A DNA stretch of 64,000 nucleotides, from positions 62,001 to 126,000 of the forward strand of contig CAWEWZ010000004.1 in NCBI GenBank assembly GCA_963812885.1, written 5' to 3'. Source of the DNA: Bog-756 sp963812885 (GTDB lineage: Bacteria > Actinomycetota > Acidimicrobiia > Acidimicrobiales > RAAP-2). The first letter of the stretch is position 1; each line of letters starts with the position of its first letter. Under the pieces are notes generated by a model. It searched no databases. It was not told where the DNA came from and saw only the letters and a program-made list of their open reading frames with translations. The position numbers and the translations under genes are program-made. Below, piece after piece: positions 60,377 through 64,000 of the stretch.

Positions 60377-61285
60377 CTACCGATCTGCGGTGTCCCGCCG
60401 ATCGTCGGGAAGTCGATGGATCGACGAATATTCCTCGGCCGGCTCGAGCGGATCAGCACCGGAGTCCAGCGGCGCCTCTTCGGCGAGCCACTGACGCGCT
60501 CGTTGATACGCGGCACCAGCGAGTGACGCACTGCGACGAAAGTCGAGTGGTCCCGGGGCCGGCGGCGCCGACGACGGCACGACCCTCACCCGTCCACCTC
60601 GGTCCTCCGCTCGTCGGGAGGCCTCGGCCAGCTCATTGCGGGAGACCCGGGAGGTGACCAGGGACACCGAGTTCATGGCCAGGGCGACGGCACCCCGTGG
60701 AGGTCGTTGCCGGGGCGCTGTCGCCGTGGTGATGACGTAGATGTCGTCGGCGCCGAGGGCCTGGGCCTGCAGGACCGGCTGGTTGGCTGACAGGCTGCCG
60801 TCCACGAACCAGTGACCATCGATCTGCACCGGCGGGAACAGGCCGGGAATGGCGGAACTGGCGGCCAGTGCCGCCTCGGCGTCACCGCGTGTGAAGACGA
60901 CGCACTCGCCGCTGAGGGCATCGGTGGCGGTCACACCGAGCGGGACCGAACCTTGCTCGATGCGGTCGAACTCGACCCAGTGCCGGATCAGCCGGCGCAG
61001 CTGCTGATCGGAGATGAGATGGTCGTTGAGACCGACGAATCCGGACAGGACGGTGATCGCGCTCAGATGGATCGCTTCGGACCGTCGCAGAACCGACCAC
61101 GCTTCGACGAGGGCTCTGGCCCCGTCGGTACCCGGACGCGACGAGAGAAACGCCGCGTTCAATGCCCCGACGGACGTCCCGACGAGAAGATCGGGCTCGA
61201 TGCCCCCCTCCATGAGAGCGAGTACGGTTCCGGCCTGCATGGGTCCGAGATTCCCGCCGCCGGACAGTGCGAAGGCGACGGTCAT
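60377..61285 (-). CDS. Patatin-like phospholipase
   Basis: The 302-residue protein has the patatin oxyanion SGGGNLGPMQAG, the nucleophile elbow GTSVGALNAAFL and the catalytic Asp in WFVDGSLSANQPV (DGS). The Ser-Asp dyad is complete. Such enzymes hydrolyse membrane lipids or act as lysophospholipases. No signal peptide is seen, so it is cytosolic or peripheral. It overlaps no neighbour. Confidence 0.9.
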   Translation of the reverse strand: MTVAFALSGGGNLGPMQAGTVLALMEGGIEPDLLVGTSVGALNAAFLSSRPGTDGARALVEAWSVLRRSEAIHLSAITVLSGFVGLNDHLISDQQLRRLIRHWVEFDRIEQGSVPLGVTATDALSGECVVFTRGDAEAALAASSAIPGLFPPVQIDGHWFVDGSLSANQPVLQAQALGADDIYVITTATAPRQRPPRGAVALAMNSVSLVTSRVSRNELAEASRRAEDRGGRVRVVPSSAPPAPGPLDFRRSASLAGAAYQRARQWLAEEAPLDSGADPLEPAEEYSSIHRLPDDRRDTADR

Positions 61286-61405
61286 GGTTCGTCCGCCAGT
61301 CCCACGAGCCGATGTGCGCCGAGAGATCGATGAGTCCTGAACAACGATCCGACATCCATTGCTTCACCTTGGGTGTAGTGGTGGATTCCTCTTGGAGCGC
61401 ACATC

Positions 61406-61972
61406 TTACGAAGCTGCGCTCTCCTCTGCTCGGGAACCTCGGTCCGCCTCAGCACCCCCGTCCGCCCGAGAACCCACATCATCCTGCGAATCCGACACCG
61501 GTTCGGCCGTCAGGAGCTGGTAGAGCGAGGCTGCCGCCACCGCCGTTCCGCCGACAACTGCCAGTTTGACCAACGACTTCGGCAGGCGTGGACCGAGCGT
61601 GTAGCGACCCAGGCCTGAGCTCAGGAGGGCGACAGCCACGGCGAGATTGGTGAGGGGAAGCTCGAACCCGCCGTTCTGCATCAGTGGGCCGTTCTTCCGG
61701 TGGGTGGCACTGGCCACCACCATGGTGCCGGCGATGACCAACGGTCCCAACGGTTCGGCGATGCCGGTCGCCGTGAGAATGCCACCGCCGAGCTCACTGG
61801 CACCGGCCGCGGCGGCCATGACCTTCCCCGGCTTCATGCCCATCGATTCGAATCCGGCCCCGGTGGCGTCGAGGCCGTAGCCGCCGAACGATCCGAACAG
61901 CTTCTGCGCGCCATGGACGGCGAGATAGCTTCCGAAGACCGCTCGGGTGGCCAGTAGTCCGAAGTGACGCAT
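61406..61972 (-). CDS. DoxX-family membrane protein
   Basis: The protein (188 residues from the ATG at 61972) has four hydrophobic segments with the DoxX start RAVFGSYLAVHGAQKLFGSFGGYG, MAAAAGASELGGGILTATG, and a helix pair ending near GLGRY. The Ser/Glu/Asp-rich tail is cytoplasmic. GGAGG precedes the ATG. DoxX proteins are linked to redox or thiol homeostasis. A HxlR-type regulator gene is divergent, a common arrangement for regulated DoxX genes. Confidence 0.88.
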   Translation of the reverse strand: MRHFGLLATRAVFGSYLAVHGAQKLFGSFGGYGLDATGAGFESMGMKPGKVMAAAAGASELGGGILTATGIAEPLGPLVIAGTMVVASATHRKNGPLMQNGGFELPLTNLAVAVALLSSGLGRYTLGPRLPKSLVKLAVVGGTAVAAASLYQLLTAEPVSDSQDDVGSRADGGAEADRGSRAEESAAS

Positions 61973-62053
61973 CAGGTCCTCCACTTCCTGTCGTGAGGTG
62001 ACGCCCGGTCGCCCAAGCTGCTTACTTAAAGAAAGCTACTAGGGATTGGTAGC

Positions 62054-62416
62054 ATGGTCACAATGGCGACGGAGGGGGAGCAGGGGGTCTGCGAGGCGAT
62101 CACTCAGGTCTTCTCGCTCCTCGGGAAGCGATGGACCGGGTTGATCATCGCCACCTTGTTCGACGGCCCGCTTCGCTTCTCCCAGATCGTTCGGCTGGTC
62201 CCGGGGATGAGCGAACGCATGCTGTCCGAGCGTCTGTGCGAGCTGGCCGACGCAGGCCTGCTGACGCGGCAAGTGGATGACGGGCCGCCCGTCAATGTGA
62301 GCTACCGGCTGACGGCGGGCGGCGAAGCTCTTCGCCCGGCCTTCGACGCGCTCGAGCAGTGGGGAAGCGAACAGCTCCTCGATCCGCGTGCCGCCCCGGG
62401 CGGGCGCGGTGCCTGA
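62054..62416 (+). CDS. HxlR-family transcriptional regulator
   Basis: The 120-residue winged-helix protein has CEAITQVFSLLGKRWTGLIIATLFDGPLRFSQIVRLVPGMSERMLSERLCELADAGLLTR, the HxlR core with the N-terminal Cys that can sense thiols or aldehydes. It likely controls the divergent doxX gene. A GCTAC-N9-GTAGC inverted repeat (62035-62053) touches its start codon and is a candidate operator. Confidence 0.92.
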   Translation: MVTMATEGEQGVCEAITQVFSLLGKRWTGLIIATLFDGPLRFSQIVRLVPGMSERMLSERLCELADAGLLTRQVDDGPPVNVSYRLTAGGEALRPAFDALEQWGSEQLLDPRAAPGGRGA

Positions 62417-62424
62417 GGATGCGG

Positions 62425-62874
62425 CTACTCACCCGGCGCCGGGAGATGATCCTCCAACGCCTGCACCAGTAACTGTCGGAAGGTAGCCCGCTCCGACTCG
62501 CTCAGCCGGCCCAAGATCTCGTCCTCGATGGTCCCTTGGGCCAACTCGGCCTGCTCGAGGGCGGCCAGGCCGGCCGGGGTGACGTCGACCAGGTGGCGCC
62601 GCCGGTCGGCCGGGTCACGCCGCCGTTCCACGTACTCCAGGTCCTCCAGGTCGTTGAGCACGAGGACGCCCGTATTGGAATCGATGGACAGGTCGTCGGT
62701 CATCGTCCCCTGCGACACACCGGGATGGTCCCGCAGGTAGGCCAGCACGCCCATGTTCTTGATGTTCATCCCCACCAGCTCGACGGTGGAGCGCCGGTAG
62801 ACGACCCTGGCCAGCCTGGTGAGGAGCACGATCGTCCCCGTGGTGGGCGGGGCAGTCAGCGCTGACTTCACCAT
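62425..62874 (-). CDS. MarR-family transcriptional regulator
   Basis: The 149-residue protein has a winged helix with GVSQGTMTDDLSIDSNTGVLVLNDLEDLEYVERRRDPADRRRHLVDVTPAG, where the DxRRHLV wing is diagnostic for MarR. It is divergent from an MFS drug exporter gene, the classical MarR arrangement, and probably represses it. A TATCG-N12-CGATA repeat (62897-62918) in the 55-bp gap may be the operator. Confidence 0.92.
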   Translation of the reverse strand: MVKSALTAPPTTGTIVLLTRLARVVYRRSTVELVGMNIKNMGVLAYLRDHPGVSQGTMTDDLSIDSNTGVLVLNDLEDLEYVERRRDPADRRRHLVDVTPAGLAALEQAELAQGTIEDEILGRLSESERATFRQLLVQALEDHLPAPGE

Positions 62875-62929
62875 CTCGAGCCTAGCGGTACCGCCATATC
62901 GATCACCCCTATACGATAGTCCCTAAATC

Positions 62930-64000
62930 ATGACTATCCCAGCCTCCGTGACCATTTCCGCGACCTCGACCGCCAGTGACCGCCGCCGGTGGGTCGCCCT
63001 GGTGGTGGTGTGCCTGGCCATGCTGATGAACGCACTGGACGGCTCCATCGTCAATGTGGCCCTCCCCGACATCCAGCACAGCCTGCACTTCAGCCAGTCC
63101 GACCTGACCTGGGTGGTCGATGCCTACCTCATCTCCTTCGGGAGCTTCCTCCTCATGGCCGGGCGCCTCGGTGACCTGATCGGCCGCAAGAAGGTGTTCC
63201 TGGCCGGGGTGACCGTGTTCACCCTGGCCTCGATCGCCTGCGGGTCGGCCGAGAGCCAGGCCATGCTGGTGGCGGCCCGCTTCGTCCAGGGCATCGGCGG
63301 GGCACTGTCGTCCTCGGTCATCGTGGCCATCATCGTCACCGAATTCCCGAGCGCCACGGAACGGGCCAAGGCGATGAGCGCTTACGTCTTCGTGGCCGTG
63401 GGCGGCGGCTCGATCGGCCTCCTGGCCGGCGGGGTACTGACCCAGGCGCTGAGCTGGCACTGGATCTTCTTCGTGAACGTGCCCATCGGCATCGCCACCC
63501 TGCTCCTCGGCCGAGCCCTCATCGTCGAGAACGCCGGCCTCGGCATCAGACAGGGCGTCGACGTCATCGGGTCGGTGCTGGTCACGGTCTCCCTGATGAT
63601 CGGGATCTACGGCATCGTCACCGCGTCACGCCTGGGCTGGGGCTCACCGGAGACCCTGGGCTGTATCGCCGTCGCCGTCGTGCTCTTCAGCGCCTTCGTC
63701 GTCCTGGAGTCCAGGCTCGAGAATCCGATCATGCCCCTGCGGATCCTCAAGCTGCGCAGCCTGACCGGCTCGAGCGTCATCCGGGGTCTCATCGCCACGG
63801 GAATGTTCTCGACCTTCTTCATCGGCGCCCTCTACTTCGAGCACGTGCTCGGCTACAGCCCGGTGCGGACCGGCCTGGCCTTCATGCCCGCCACCGTGGG
63901 GATGGCGGGCATGTCCGCCGGGATCGCCGCCCGGCTGGTCAATCGCTTCGGCCCCCGGCGAGTGGCCTATCCCGGTATGTTCATCGCCGCCCTGGGCCTC
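62930..64000 (+). CDS. MFS transporter, DHA2/EmrB-QacA type, cut by the window end
   Basis: The frame from the ATG at 62930 runs to the last base without a stop, giving 357 residues. It has the DHA2 start ALVVVCLAMLMNALDGSIVNVALPDIQ, motif A GRLGDLIGRKK, and several helices. The 14-helix exporters of this family pump drugs with protons. The MarR-type gene just upstream likely regulates it. Confidence 0.93.
   Translation, partial: MTIPASVTISATSTASDRRRWVALVVVCLAMLMNALDGSIVNVALPDIQHSLHFSQSDLTWVVDAYLISFGSFLLMAGRLGDLIGRKKVFLAGVTVFTLASIACGSAESQAMLVAARFVQGIGGALSSSVIVAIIVTEFPSATERAKAMSAYVFVAVGGGSIGLLAGGVLTQALSWHWIFFVNVPIGIATLLLGRALIVENAGLGIRQGVDVIGSVLVTVSLMIGIYGIVTASRLGWGSPETLGCIAVAVVLFSAFVVLESRLENPIMPLRILKLRSLTGSSVIRGLIATGMFSTFFIGALYFEHVLGYSPVRTGLAFMPATVGMAGMSAGIAARLVNRFGPRRVAYPGMFIAALGL

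Overview
This window comes from a high-GC actinobacterium. The gene set points towards the class Acidimicrobiia or a close relative, but no 16S or other phylogenetic marker is present to prove it. The pointers are a WhiB protein, an orphan GlnR-like winged-helix regulator beside two classes of glutamine synthetase, an ArsA-like ATPase pair next to whiB, a tandem trkA pair beside an APC permease and an OB-fold domain (as remembered from mycobacteria), secreted proteins with DGGIFSFGDA-type repeats, a near-perfect actinobacterial LexA box, and many GTG or TTG starts.

Layout. 1-12.7 kb: metabolic and secreted genes (HAD phosphatase, glutaminase, ArsR/SRPBCC pair, two secreted repeat proteins, a methyltransferase, a GH5-like glycosidase, an ABC exporter, an alpha/beta hydrolase). 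12.7-17.2 kb: a secreted CocE-type hydrolase, a sulfotransferase-like protein and an acetyltransferase. 17.39-19.18 kb: a complete but dead insertion sequence with matching 23-bp terminal inverted repeats around a transposase carrying in-frame stops and frameshifts. 19.6-23.5 kb: an AT-richer island of very small stress-type genes (CsbD, PRC-barrel, small membrane proteins, a 54-residue zinc ribbon coupled to a DUF1206 protein). 24.1-30.99 kb: tRNA-Pro, CorC-like protein, receiver protein, ArsA-like ATPases and WhiB, then a DUF929-VKOR-DUF929 thiol-redox cassette. 31.2-36.9 kb: hydrolase, NUDIX, Mrp, IscA-type carrier, a very short xanthine-dehydrogenase-like protein, RidA. 36.9-43.1 kb: nitrogen block with a GlnR-like regulator, GSI, GSII and glutamine-dependent NAD synthetase. 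43.3-49.3 kb: sigma factor, HAD-IB enzyme, two TrkA proteins and a permease fused to an OB-fold. 49.5-56.9 kb: H+-pyrophosphatase, topA, tmk, holB, tRNA-Thr. 57-64 kb: LexA-box-controlled UvrD-like helicase, a protease remnant, patatin, DoxX/HxlR and MarR/MFS divergent pairs.

Reading-frame quality. Many conserved housekeeping genes (topA, tmk, nadE, mrp, GSI, trkA and others) are each broken by one or more shifts, and nearly every one is repaired by removing a single base, usually from a short G/C run. This looks like uncorrected sequencing insertions rather than biology. The affected genes are given as single CDS features spanning the shift. The insertion-sequence transposase, which also carries in-frame stops, is treated as a real pseudogene.

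Working together, the clearest functional blocks are nitrogen assimilation (GlnR-like regulator, GSI, GSII, a possible GlnR box, NadE), extracytoplasmic disulfide chemistry (VKOR with two thioredoxin-like partners), iron-sulfur and molybdenum enzyme assembly (Mrp, IscA-type protein, 2Fe-2S protein) and replication/repair (topA, tmk, holB, UvrD-like).
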